Assembly (NCBI GenBank): GCA_016868895.1
Contig: VGFK01000006.1
Span: forward strand, 19,021-83,020
Direction of reading: 5' to 3'
DNA from: Bacteroidota bacterium
GTDB taxonomy: Bacteria > Bacteroidota > Bacteroidia > Chitinophagales > Chitinophagaceae
Length of the DNA stretch: 64,000 nucleotides
Numbering within the stretch: position 1 is the first letter of the stretch; every line of letters begins with the position of its first letter. Below, piece after piece: positions 44,336 through 53,255 of this stretch. The notes beneath the pieces were generated by a model. That model saw nothing but the letters and a program-made list of their open reading frames with translations. It searched no databases and had not been told where the DNA came from. Position numbers and translations under genes: made by a program.

Positions 44336-45607
44336 ATGAGAAAGTTGCTCTTAACCCTAGTTGCTGCTGTCACCTTATACAGTGTCAACGGGCAGAACCT
44401 GACCAAAATCAAAGAAGCCATTACAGCAAACAAGCTGAACGATGCCAAAACACAAGTAGAAGCACTGTTGGCTCAACCCAAAAATCAAAAGAATCCCGAG
44501 ATTGTCTATTTGAAGGGTAAAGTGTTGAGTGCCATCGCAGCCAATGCAACAGAACGTGCAGCCATGCCGGAAGCCAGGTTACAGGCATTGGATGCCTTTA
44601 AAAAAGCGTTGGAGATGGATAAAAATCAGGCGACCTTATTCCTGACCGTCGATAATTATCAACCTGTTTTCTCGCTCTATGCCAGTGGCTTTGAAGAAGC
44701 AGCAGGGTATTACAATGAGGAGAAATACGATCAGGCGTTGTCCACGTTCAAAACGACAGGCGTGATTGGCGACTACATCTTTTCACAAGGGTGGGGGTTG
44801 TATAAATTGGATACAACGCTGGTATATTACATGGGACTCTCCGCCATCAATGCCAAAAAAGAAGATGAAGCCATTGGATACTTCACCAAACTCGCCGATG
44901 CCAATGTAGGACGAACTCCAGATATGGCCACCCCTTATCGGTATTTGGCAAAACACTATTACGATAAAAAGGACGATGCTTCCATGAGCAAGTACATCAA
45001 TGCGGGTATGACCTTGTTTCCCAAAGATGATTATTTACCCTTGTTGGCCATTGACCATGCCCGCGACAAAGGAGATCAGGCTGCATTGATGAAGCGTTTT
45101 GAAGAATTACTCGCGTTCAATCCTGAATCATTTGATCTTAATTTTGAATTTGCAAGCGAATTGTTCTCCGTAGCGCACGTTTCAGAATCCAGCAAACGTC
45201 CAGCAGATTACAACGAACTGTGCAAAAAAATAGAAGGGTTATATACCAAGGCGTTGTCTGCAAATCCCAATTCATTTGAAACCATGTTGGCCATAGGAAA
45301 ACACTATTACAATCAGATTTTATTCATCGAAGATGATATCTATAAGATCAAAGGGACTAAACCTGAGGACGTAAAAAAGAAAGCTGATCTAACGGCTTCC
45401 ATGAATGAATTGATCGACAAATCAATCCCACCACTGGAGAAAGTGTTTGGGCATTTTGATACCATGGGAAAACTGAAAGTGAGCGAACGATCTAATTTAA
45501 AATCGGCATGTACGCTTTTGAACTATTGCTTTGATCGTAAAAAAAATAAAGCAAAAGCTGATTTTTATCAGAAGAAATACGATGAAGCCGATAAGGCCCA
45601 TCAATAA
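44336..45607 (+). CDS. Secreted tetratricopeptide-repeat protein
   Basis: The 423-residue protein has a signal peptide (LLTLVAAVTLYSVNGQ) and is alpha-helical with several TPR-like units (ALDAFKKALEMDKN; YNEEKYDQALSTFKTTG; YYMGLSAINAKKEDEAIGYFTKLA; LFPKDDYLPLLAIDHARDKGD; YTKALSANPNSFETMLAIGKHYYN). It is probably periplasmic. Proteins of this kind in Bacteroidota have no defined role. It lies directly downstream of gyrA and ends at a strong terminator, so gyrA and this gene may form one transcript. Confidence 0.83.
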   Translation: MRKLLLTLVAAVTLYSVNGQNLTKIKEAITANKLNDAKTQVEALLAQPKNQKNPEIVYLKGKVLSAIAANATERAAMPEARLQALDAFKKALEMDKNQATLFLTVDNYQPVFSLYASGFEEAAGYYNEEKYDQALSTFKTTGVIGDYIFSQGWGLYKLDTTLVYYMGLSAINAKKEDEAIGYFTKLADANVGRTPDMATPYRYLAKHYYDKKDDASMSKYINAGMTLFPKDDYLPLLAIDHARDKGDQAALMKRFEELLAFNPESFDLNFEFASELFSVAHVSESSKRPADYNELCKKIEGLYTKALSANPNSFETMLAIGKHYYNQILFIEDDIYKIKGTKPEDVKKKADLTASMNELIDKSIPPLEKVFGHFDTMGKLKVSERSNLKSACTLLNYCFDRKKNKAKADFYQKKYDEADKAHQ

Positions 45608-45629
45608 GTTCATGAACAAATGTATTAGC

Positions 45630-45660
45630 AGAGAGAAGCCATTGCTTCTCTCTTTTTTTT
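45630..45660 (+). terminator. Rho-independent terminator
   Basis: AGAGAGAAGC-CATT-GCTTCTCTCT with an eight-T run, 22 bases after the TPR protein stop. It closes the gyrA-TPR unit and falls before the HD-domain gene. Confidence 0.93.
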
Positions 45661-45671
45661 ATCTTCACAAC

Positions 45672-46277
45672 ATGTCCATGATTTTAGGAAGGTCATCATT
45701 TGGGAATAGTGATAACCACGACAAGGTACTCTCGAGGGAAGAGGCAATGCAGTTATTGAATGAGTGGGTCTTGAACGACCGATTGAAACTGCACATGGTG
45801 CAGGTAGGGGGACTCATGGGGGATTGGTCGCGGGAAAAAGAAGAGCTCGATGACCATCAGTCCTGGAAATGGGAAATGGCCGGTCTCTTGCACGATGCCG
45901 ATTGGGACCAGTGGCCACAGGAACACTGCAAACGGATTGTCGAATACCTGGAAGAAAAGCACATTTGTCCAGAAATCATTCGAGCCATCGCTTCGCACGG
46001 CCCCATCCATTTTGGAGTGCTGCCCGAAAGCAGGATGGACCATATGCTGTATGCATTTGACGAATTATCAGGCTTGATCCACGCATATTCCCTCATGCGA
46101 CCCAATGGATACACCGGCATGGAACTCAAAGGCGTTATGAAACGGTTCAAAGAAAAAACCTTTGCTGCAAATGTAAACCGCGACGATATCCAGGATGCCT
46201 GCCAACGCGCCAACCTTTCGTTGCAAGACCTGATCCAATTCATCATCGAGCATCAGGGGAGTTACCAATTGCCATAA
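45672..46277 (+). CDS. HD-domain hydrolase-like protein
   Basis: The protein (about 201 residues from ATG 45672) contains an HD-type metal site: RLKLHMVQVGGLM, then WEMAGLLHDADWDQWPQEH with the HD pair, and IIRAIASHG. HD proteins hydrolyse phosphate esters of nucleotides; the substrate here is unknown. The track's start at 45531 would read through the preceding gene end and the terminator and is rejected. It stands alone between a terminator and the glycosylasparaginase operon. Confidence 0.83.
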   Translation: MSMILGRSSFGNSDNHDKVLSREEAMQLLNEWVLNDRLKLHMVQVGGLMGDWSREKEELDDHQSWKWEMAGLLHDADWDQWPQEHCKRIVEYLEEKHICPEIIRAIASHGPIHFGVLPESRMDHMLYAFDELSGLIHAYSLMRPNGYTGMELKGVMKRFKEKTFAANVNRDDIQDACQRANLSLQDLIQFIIEHQGSYQLP

Positions 46278-46402
46278 AGAACTTTTTACACTGTGTTGAA
46301 TTCTTTCATAAATATCTACTTAACATAATATAAATTATAAGTAAATAATTCCTGTTTGTAAGCCGAATGCATTTTCATTAAATTGTATCTCAAACGATTG
46401 TG

Positions 46403-47422
46403 ATGCGCAGAAGAGATTTCATTCGAACTTCATCACTGGCCCTGCCGGTGGTGCATTCCATAAAAAAAGATGATCCATCAGCTGAGTTTCCTGTAGTGGT
46501 TTCTACCTGGGATTTTGGAAAGGCGGCCAATGCAGCAGCCTGGAAAATTCTGTCCGCAGGCGGAAAAGCCATTGATGCAATAGAAACGGGTGCACGCGTT
46601 ACAGAGGCCGATCAAAGCAATAAAACGGTTGGAGTTGGCGGTTATCCCGACCGAGACGGTCATGTTACCCTGGATGCCTGCATCATGGATGAGCATGGCA
46701 ATTGTGGCTCCGTCATGTGCCTGGAAGATATCATGCACCCGATTTCGGTCGCCCGCAAAGTCATGGAAAAGACGCCCCATGTGATCCTGGTGGGACAAGG
46801 CGCACTGCAATTTGCTTTGCAGAATGGGTTTACCCGGCAGAACTTATTGACCCCCGACAGCGAAGCGGCCTGGAAAGAATGGCTGAAGAAAGCCAATTAC
46901 AAGCCGGTCATCAATATTGAGAACTCCAGCTACCAACAAACTCCTTCCACAGACCACTTTCCCGGATCTATCGATAATCACGACACCATTGGCATCCTTG
47001 CACTGGATGCATCCCGGAACCTCAGTGGTGGCTGCACCACCAGCGGAATGGCCTTTAAAATGCACGGCCGTGTAGGCGACTCCCCCGTGATCGGTGCAGG
47101 CTTGTTTGTCGATAACGAAGTCGGGGCCGCCACCTCAACGGGTGTTGGAGAAGAAGTCATCAAATGCGTTGGTTCTCACTTAGTTGTAGAATTAATGCGA
47201 CAAGGATTTACTGCTCCGAAAGCCTGTAAGAAGGCGGTTGAGCGAATTGCACAGCGCAACCCCCAAAAGGCAAGAGAAATACAAATTGGGTTCTTGGCCT
47301 TGGATAAGCAAGGCAATTACGGAGCCTATGCCCTTCAAAACGGCTTTACTTATTCCGTCAAAACAAAGGATAAGGAAATGGTTGTTGAAAGCGATTACCA
47401 CTTTACTATTCGCCCACGATGA
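46403..47422 (+). CDS. N4-(beta-N-acetylglucosaminyl)-L-asparaginase (glycosylasparaginase)
   Basis: The product (339 residues from ATG 46403; the preceding GTG is rejected) is an Ntn-hydrolase that cuts the GlcNAc-Asn bond of N-glycopeptides. It autocleaves before the Thr of DNHDTIGILALD (Thr near residue 194) to form alpha and beta chains. Other conserved stretches are GGKAIDAIETGARVTE, GVGGYPDRDGHVTLDACIMD, and GRVGDSPVIGAGLFVDNEVGAATSTGVGE. The N-terminus MRRRDFIRTSSLALP looks like a Tat signal, so the enzyme is exported. It is the first gene of a five-gene operon. The 125-base region upstream is AT-rich and shows no clear promoter. Confidence 0.94.
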   Translation: MRRRDFIRTSSLALPVVHSIKKDDPSAEFPVVVSTWDFGKAANAAAWKILSAGGKAIDAIETGARVTEADQSNKTVGVGGYPDRDGHVTLDACIMDEHGNCGSVMCLEDIMHPISVARKVMEKTPHVILVGQGALQFALQNGFTRQNLLTPDSEAAWKEWLKKANYKPVINIENSSYQQTPSTDHFPGSIDNHDTIGILALDASRNLSGGCTTSGMAFKMHGRVGDSPVIGAGLFVDNEVGAATSTGVGEEVIKCVGSHLVVELMRQGFTAPKACKKAVERIAQRNPQKAREIQIGFLALDKQGNYGAYALQNGFTYSVKTKDKEMVVESDYHFTIRPR

Positions 47423-48159
47423 TGAAATACGAATTGGAAATCATCGCCTTTGATATTCAAAGTTGCTCAGAAATAGAGAATTGCGGAGCAACCCGAATCG
47501 AATTGTGTGCGAATCCGCTGGAAGGAGGGACTACCCCATCGGCTGGAATGATCAAGGCTGCCAGATCTGCTTGTTCTATACAGCTTTTTCCAATCATTCG
47601 TCCACGGGGAGGCGACTTCCTCTACTCTGCTGCTGAATTTGAAGCGATGCGTGAAGACATTCAGCAATGTAAGTCGATTGGATGCGATGGCGTTGTATTG
47701 GGAATGCTCACTTCAAAAGGTGAAGTGGATCAAAAGCGATGCGCCCAACTCATAGAAGCTGCGGGCAGCATGGAAGTAACGTTTCACCGGGCATTCGACC
47801 GTGTACGGGATCCCTTTGAAGCCATGGAGTCGATTATCGCTTTGGGGTGCACCAGAATCCTCACCAGTGGTTTGCACCCCCACGCCAGCGAAGGAGCATT
47901 GCTCATTCGTGAACTGGTTGAGCGTGCAGGCACACGCATTCAGATCATGGTAGGATCCGAAGTCAGATCGGATAACATCCGATCACTGGCCTCCTCAACA
48001 ACTGCCACTTGCTTTCACAGTTCTGCACGCATTGACAATTCTTCTGCAATGCAGTATTCCAATTCAGACATGCATGAGGCATTGAAACACGCAACCGTTG
48101 ATCCCATGGAAGTTCGTCGGATAAAACAAGCACTGGATAACTACTTTTCGCCATCATGA
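47419..48159 (+). CDS. cutC: CutC family protein
   Basis: The 246-residue TIM-barrel protein matches CutC along its length: AFDIQSCSEIENCGATRIELCANPLEGGTTPSAGMI, PIIRPRGGDFLYSAAEFEAM, IGCDGVVLGMLTSKGEVD, EVTFHRAFDRVRDPFEAMESII and GCTRILTSG. The family is named for copper homeostasis, but that role is not settled and a hydrolytic activity is possible. It overlaps the glycosylasparaginase stop and the next gene's start by ATGA, so all are translated together. Confidence 0.93.
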   Translation: MMKYELEIIAFDIQSCSEIENCGATRIELCANPLEGGTTPSAGMIKAARSACSIQLFPIIRPRGGDFLYSAAEFEAMREDIQQCKSIGCDGVVLGMLTSKGEVDQKRCAQLIEAAGSMEVTFHRAFDRVRDPFEAMESIIALGCTRILTSGLHPHASEGALLIRELVERAGTRIQIMVGSEVRSDNIRSLASSTTATCFHSSARIDNSSAMQYSNSDMHEALKHATVDPMEVRRIKQALDNYFSPS

Positions 48160-50912
48160 ATTTTCCGGAAATACACCACAAGCGAACTCTTTCTGTCATT
48201 TCAGTGATGATAGCCCTTGGCATTGTTTTTTGGAAATTCCTGACGCCAACACCAATTGATTACAATGCCCAGGTCAAACCCATTTTGAATCAAAAGTGCA
48301 TCTCCTGTCATGGCGGCGTGAAGAAAAAAGGGGGATTCAGTCTGTTGTTTCGCGAAGAAGCTTTATCGCCAACGGAATCAGGTCATCCCGCGATCGTTCC
48401 GGGAAATTCTGCCAAAAGTGAAATGATCAAACGACTGCACGCAACAGATCCGGAGGAACGAATGCCCTATAAAGAGCCACCGTTAACCAAAGAAGAAATT
48501 GTGATCCTCACGCAATGGATCGATGAAGGTGCACCGTTCAATCTCCATTGGTCTTACCAGCCCGTTCAACTGCCCAAGGTCCCTACCCGATCTTTTTTTG
48601 AATGGTTCAGTCCACAGCCAACCAATGAAATCGATCAATTCATCGACGCACAATTATCTGAAAAAGGATTATCGCGATCCGAAGAAGCAAGTAAATCGAT
48701 CTTACTGCGACGCGTCAGCTTGGATCTGATTGGCATTCCGGCGCCCGATGCGCTGGCCAGTCAGTTTCTTTCTGATCCATCGGAAAATGCATATGAAAGC
48801 CTGGTCGACTCTCTACTTCGACTTCCTCAATTTGGAGAACGCTGGACGGCCATTTGGATGGATCTTGCGCGATATGCAGACACCAAAGGATACGAGCGGG
48901 ATTATATCCGAACGATATGGCGCTACCGCGATTGGTTGATCAAAGCGTTCAATGAAGACAAACCCTATGACCAATTCCTAATTGAACAACTAGCTGGCGA
49001 TCTGCTTCCTGATCCCAGTGATGAGCAGTTTTTGGCGACTGCCTTTCACCGCAATACCATGACCAATGATGAAGGGGGTACCGATAATGAAGAGTTCAGA
49101 ACTGCAGCGGTCATTGATCGTGTCAATACCACCTGGGAAGCATTGATGGGAACCAGTTTTGCATGCGTGCAATGCCATTCACATCCATACGATCCTTTTC
49201 GGCACGAAGATTACTATCGTTTCATGGCATACTTCAATGAGTCGCGGGATGAAGACACCTATGATGAATACCCGTTGCTCCGGGAATTTCAGCATAGAAG
49301 TCGCCAACAATTCGATTCTCTCATGACCTGGTTGAAAACATCAACCAACAAGGATGCCGTTGATTTTTACAGGCGAATGGTCAAAACAGGTCGGCCATGC
49401 ATCAACAGCATTGCAAATGACTCCATGTCAAATGCCGCACTGGAAGACACCAAGTTTTTAAGGTTCCGAAAAAATTCTCTCGCGCGTTTCCCATCGGTCG
49501 ATTTCACTGATAAACCACTGTTGTTGATTCGAATGCGATCGGGAGTAGCCGGTGGAAAGCTCTCGGTTGTGTTGGATCAGCCTAACGGGAAACCCATCGC
49601 TCAGCACTTCATACCCATCACAAAAGGAGAATGGGATATCCTGACGATTCCGCTGAACGGTTATCTTTCCGGAAAACACGATGTGTACTTTACCTATACC
49701 AATCCATCGTTAAAAAATAACAATGAGAATGGGACGCTGGTCGATTGGCTTACGCCTATCCCTGCATTTCCAAGTGCAAACAATTCGACGGTATACTTCA
49801 CCTATTTTATCAACCTGTTGAATGAACCCGATGCGTTGTTCACTCCCATTATGGAGGACAATCCCGCGTACATGAAACGCAATACCTATGTATTTGAACG
49901 CGGAAACTGGCTGATGAAATCCAAACAAGTTCAAGCAGGCGTGCCAGCTGTTTTGAAAAACAATCAATTCAAGAACATGCAGTCGCGATTGGAAATGGCG
50001 ATGTGGATGACGGATAAACAGCATCCGCTTGTTTCGCGCACCATGGTGAATCGCCTATGGGAACAACTGTTTGGGCAAGGCATTGTGGAAACCCTGGAAG
50101 ACTTGGGATCTCAGGGAATGCATCCGACTCATCAGGGTCTGCTTGACTTTCTATCGTATCGGTTTATGTACGATGACGATTGGAGTATCAAAAAAACATT
50201 GAAACGAATGGTCATGTCGGCTACTTACCGACAATCATCCGTTGCCAGTCAACAGGCACTCAAAGAAGATCCTCTAAATAAATTATATGCGCATGCTCCC
50301 CGTGTTCGATTGACTGCCGAACAAATCCGGGATCAAGCTTTATGCATTACCGGAAAGATGAGTACTAAAATGTATGGTCCAAGTGTTATGCCCTATCAGC
50401 CTGATGGCATTTGGGCCTCTCCTTATGATGGACGATCATGGAAGAAAAGTGAAGGCGAAGATCAGTACCGACGAGCCATTTACACATATTGGAAACGAAC
50501 AGGTCCCTACCCTTCTTTTATCAGCTTCGATGGCACTGCACGGGAAGTCTGCACCGCTAGAAGAATTCGAACCAATACACCATTACAGGCGCTTGCTTTG
50601 TTAAACGACTCAGCGTATTGGGATCTATCGGTTCAATGGGCAAGGCAATTATTGCCCGCTGCTGGTGCTGATGTGGGACAAGCGATTGAAAAAGGTTATC
50701 ACCGTGCGACCGGATCAAACATCAATGTCTTGAAAAAACAGGCGCTTGTCGACTTATTTTCTTCAAGTTTACAGCGTATTTCTGCAGAACCTGAACGGCT
50801 CAAGCAGTTGCTGTCCGACAGCTCCAATCAACCGCACGCTAAACAATTGGCCGCATTGGCCATTGTCACCAATTCGATCCTCAACCTGGATGAGGTCATC
50901 ACAAAAAATTGA
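48156..50912 (+). CDS. Cytochrome-c-like, DUF1549 and DUF1553 protein (planctomycete-type PSD1)
   Basis: The 918-residue protein has one N-terminal membrane segment (about 10-28), a cytochrome-c-like domain with haem motif CISCHGG near residue 48, DUF1549 (about 150-380) including a second CxxCH (CVQCHSHPYDPF near residue 338), a beta-domain (about 430-580) and DUF1553 (about 610-890; NRLWEQLFGQGIVETLEDLG; RRAIYTYWKRTGPYPSFISFDGTAREVCTARRIRTNTPLQALALLND). It is a large family in Planctomycetota and Verrucomicrobia, also present in some Bacteroidota, of unproven role, often linked to sulfated or complex glycan use. It is coupled to cutC and directly followed by DUF1501. Confidence 0.93.
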   Translation: MNFPEIHHKRTLSVISVMIALGIVFWKFLTPTPIDYNAQVKPILNQKCISCHGGVKKKGGFSLLFREEALSPTESGHPAIVPGNSAKSEMIKRLHATDPEERMPYKEPPLTKEEIVILTQWIDEGAPFNLHWSYQPVQLPKVPTRSFFEWFSPQPTNEIDQFIDAQLSEKGLSRSEEASKSILLRRVSLDLIGIPAPDALASQFLSDPSENAYESLVDSLLRLPQFGERWTAIWMDLARYADTKGYERDYIRTIWRYRDWLIKAFNEDKPYDQFLIEQLAGDLLPDPSDEQFLATAFHRNTMTNDEGGTDNEEFRTAAVIDRVNTTWEALMGTSFACVQCHSHPYDPFRHEDYYRFMAYFNESRDEDTYDEYPLLREFQHRSRQQFDSLMTWLKTSTNKDAVDFYRRMVKTGRPCINSIANDSMSNAALEDTKFLRFRKNSLARFPSVDFTDKPLLLIRMRSGVAGGKLSVVLDQPNGKPIAQHFIPITKGEWDILTIPLNGYLSGKHDVYFTYTNPSLKNNNENGTLVDWLTPIPAFPSANNSTVYFTYFINLLNEPDALFTPIMEDNPAYMKRNTYVFERGNWLMKSKQVQAGVPAVLKNNQFKNMQSRLEMAMWMTDKQHPLVSRTMVNRLWEQLFGQGIVETLEDLGSQGMHPTHQGLLDFLSYRFMYDDDWSIKKTLKRMVMSATYRQSSVASQQALKEDPLNKLYAHAPRVRLTAEQIRDQALCITGKMSTKMYGPSVMPYQPDGIWASPYDGRSWKKSEGEDQYRRAIYTYWKRTGPYPSFISFDGTAREVCTARRIRTNTPLQALALLNDSAYWDLSVQWARQLLPAAGADVGQAIEKGYHRATGSNINVLKKQALVDLFSSSLQRISAEPERLKQLLSDSSNQPHAKQLAALAIVTNSILNLDEVITKN

Positions 50913-52400
50913 ATGATCATGTCCCTTGAAACATTGATACACGAAGCACACCACACATCGCTCTGCTATCAGACTCGAAGACATTTTCTTCATCAGTGCA
51001 AAACCGGTATGGGAGCTATGGCACTGGGAGCATTTTTAAACGGATGCGGATGGTCTTCTACCGATGGATCTTCAGCGGAACAACCCCTAAGGCCAAAGGC
51101 TCCGCATTTTCCCGGGAAAGTCAAATCCGTAATATTTCTCCACATGGCTGGTGCACCCTCACAATTGGAGATGTTTGATTTTAAACCAGAGCTGGCGAAA
51201 ATGGATGGTCTGCCTTGTCCCGACTCCTTTTTGAATGGTAAAAAGTTCGCATTCATACGCGGTGTTCCTTCTTTATTGGGGCCGCAAACCCAATTTAACC
51301 GGTACGGTGAAAGTGGAACTTGGTTGTCGGACAACCTCCCTGAATTCAGAAAAGTAGTAGACGATGTGTGTTTGCTCAAAGCGGTAAATACCGATCAATT
51401 CAACCATGCGCCTGCTCAATTGCTGATGCATTGCGGAACCGCACGGTTGGGTAGGCCCAGTATGGGATCCTGGGTAACGTATGGACTGGGTACCGAAAAC
51501 AGCAATCTTCCGGGATTTGTTGTGCTGACTTCCGGTGGAAGAAATCCCGACGCAGGCAAAAGCGTTTGGGGCAGCGGGTTCCTGCCTTCTGTTTACCAAG
51601 GAGTGCAGTGCCGTTCCGAAGGCGATCCGGTTTTATTTCTCAAAGACCCCAATGGGTTGAACAGAGACATGCGCAAGGCCTCCATTGAAACGATCAATCG
51701 CATCAACGAACAATCCTATGAGGAATACAAAGATCCCGAAATCATTGCCCGAATAGCCCAATACGAAATGGCGTTTAAAATGCAAATCACTGTTCCGGAG
51801 GTGATGAGCATAGCAGATGAGCCGGCGTATATTCATGAAATGTATGGGACTGTACCGGGACAAGAATCGTTTGCGAATAATGCGTTACTGGCCAGAAAAT
51901 TAGTCGAACGCGGCGTTCGCTTCGTCCAATTATTTGATTGGGGCTGGGATAGCCACGGAACAGATCCTGGAACAGCTCTCGATCTTGGATTCATACAAAA
52001 ATGCAGAGAAAATGATAAGGCAGTCACGGCTCTGCTGCTGGATCTGAAGCAAAGGGGAATGCTGGAAGAAACACTCGTCGTCTGGGGAGGAGAATTTGGA
52101 AGAACCCCCATGCAGGAAAACCGTGATGGCAAACAAAACTACCACAAGGGAAGGGATCACCATTCAGATGCATTCACCATGTGGATGGCTGGAGGTGGAA
52201 TAAAAAAAGGATACAGCCACGGAGAAACGGATCCGATTGGATACAACGCCATCAGTGGAAAAGTGTCGGTCTACGATATTCAGGCCACCATTTTGCAACA
52301 ACTGGGATTCCATCACGAAGAATTAACCTACCCTTTTCAAGGTAGAAATTTTAGATTAACAGACGTGTTTGGCAACGTCATTGATGAAATTATAGCATGA
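50913..52400 (+). CDS. DUF1501 protein with Tat-type signal
   Basis: The 495-residue protein starts with a leader containing TRRHFLHQCKTGMGAMALGAFLNGC, which looks like a Tat signal (RR followed by F-L and a hydrophobic stretch). DUF1501 sequence follows: VKSVIFLHMAGAPSQLEMFDFKPELAKMDG, HAPAQLLMHCGTARLGRPSMGSWVTYGLGTENSNLPGFVVL, RGVRFVQLFDWGWDSHG, and LVVWGGEFGRTPM. The fold is alkaline-phosphatase/sulfatase-like, and the H and D residues suit metal binding. It regularly accompanies the DUF1549/DUF1553 protein, with which it is coupled (TGAATG). Substrate unknown. Confidence 0.93.
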   Translation: MIMSLETLIHEAHHTSLCYQTRRHFLHQCKTGMGAMALGAFLNGCGWSSTDGSSAEQPLRPKAPHFPGKVKSVIFLHMAGAPSQLEMFDFKPELAKMDGLPCPDSFLNGKKFAFIRGVPSLLGPQTQFNRYGESGTWLSDNLPEFRKVVDDVCLLKAVNTDQFNHAPAQLLMHCGTARLGRPSMGSWVTYGLGTENSNLPGFVVLTSGGRNPDAGKSVWGSGFLPSVYQGVQCRSEGDPVLFLKDPNGLNRDMRKASIETINRINEQSYEEYKDPEIIARIAQYEMAFKMQITVPEVMSIADEPAYIHEMYGTVPGQESFANNALLARKLVERGVRFVQLFDWGWDSHGTDPGTALDLGFIQKCRENDKAVTALLLDLKQRGMLEETLVVWGGEFGRTPMQENRDGKQNYHKGRDHHSDAFTMWMAGGGIKKGYSHGETDPIGYNAISGKVSVYDIQATILQQLGFHHEELTYPFQGRNFRLTDVFGNVIDEIIA

Positions 52401-53242
52401 ACCTGATCGAATTCTTTGGCAGATTGCATCCAGTGATGGTTCATCTTCCCATTGGGATTTTATTGCTCGCACTGACGCTGGATGGCGTGGAGTGGAAGAA
52501 TCCCAAATTTCAATCACCACTGAATATACAGTTCATATTGTGGATTGGAAGTGGAGCTGCAATCTTTTCCGTTCTGAGCGGTTATGCGCTATCGCAAAAT
52601 GGGGACTACCCTATAGATCAATTGGAGCAACACAAGCGACTAGGATACATCACCTCCATCTTCTTTTTGTTTTATGCAGCGGTTAGAAATTGGATGGTTT
52701 CAAAACGTATTGGACATCTCACGCTGACGCTATGCGGAATATTACTGCTGATCACAACCGGACACAAAGGAGGATCACTGACACACGGAGAAGGGTATCT
52801 GTATGCACTCGTTGAACCAAACAAAGATCAAAAAAACAGCACTGCAACGCTAACAGACGAAGAGGTGAAATCGATTGAAGATGCTGGATGGGTCATTGCT
52901 CCAATTGCAGCCGGGGACGGCAAGCTCAGAATTGTTGGCTTCAACATAGAGGGTTCTGCTCAACAGGCACTGAAACAACTGTCCAACTTTCCCGATCACA
53001 TCGAAGAATTAAAACTTTCGTATGCTTCCATCACCAATGCCGACCTTCAATCCATCCGCTCATTGACAGCACTCAAAAAGATTTGGCTGGATCATACCCG
53101 AGCATCAGACTCTTGTATTGCGCTATTGCTGGAACTCGAAAAATTAAACTATATCAATCTTACATCAACGTCTGTTACAGAAAGCGGAATCATTCAACTC
53201 AAACAAAAAAAACCTCGAATAACGATTTACCCTGCCCTTTAA
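52397..53242 (+). CDS. DUF2231-like membrane protein with C-terminal leucine-rich repeats
   Basis: The 281-residue protein has four membrane helices in the first ~145 residues (FFGRLHPVMVHLPIGILLLALTLDG; LWIGSGAAIFSVLSGYAL; YITSIFFLFYAAVRNW; LTLCGILLLITTGHKGG). Histidines in HPVMVHLP and TGHKGG could hold haem, as proposed for related membrane proteins near cytochrome genes. The soluble C-terminal part (about 180-281) carries leucine-rich-repeat-like units (IEELKLSYASITNADLQSIRSL; LKKIWLDHTRASDSCIALLLEL; LNYINLTSTSVTESGIIQL). It is the last gene of the operon, overlapping DUF1501 by ATGA. An electron-transfer partner role is inferred. Confidence 0.83.
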   Translation: MNLIEFFGRLHPVMVHLPIGILLLALTLDGVEWKNPKFQSPLNIQFILWIGSGAAIFSVLSGYALSQNGDYPIDQLEQHKRLGYITSIFFLFYAAVRNWMVSKRIGHLTLTLCGILLLITTGHKGGSLTHGEGYLYALVEPNKDQKNSTATLTDEEVKSIEDAGWVIAPIAAGDGKLRIVGFNIEGSAQQALKQLSNFPDHIEELKLSYASITNADLQSIRSLTALKKIWLDHTRASDSCIALLLELEKLNYINLTSTSVTESGIIQLKQKKPRITIYPAL

Positions 53243-53255
53243 GCAAGGAAAGATT

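Noticed and set aside
45531-45671. Upstream extension of the HD-domain ORF in the track
   Set aside because: It begins inside the end of the preceding TPR gene and reads through the terminator; the ATG at 45672 gives the domain's natural start.
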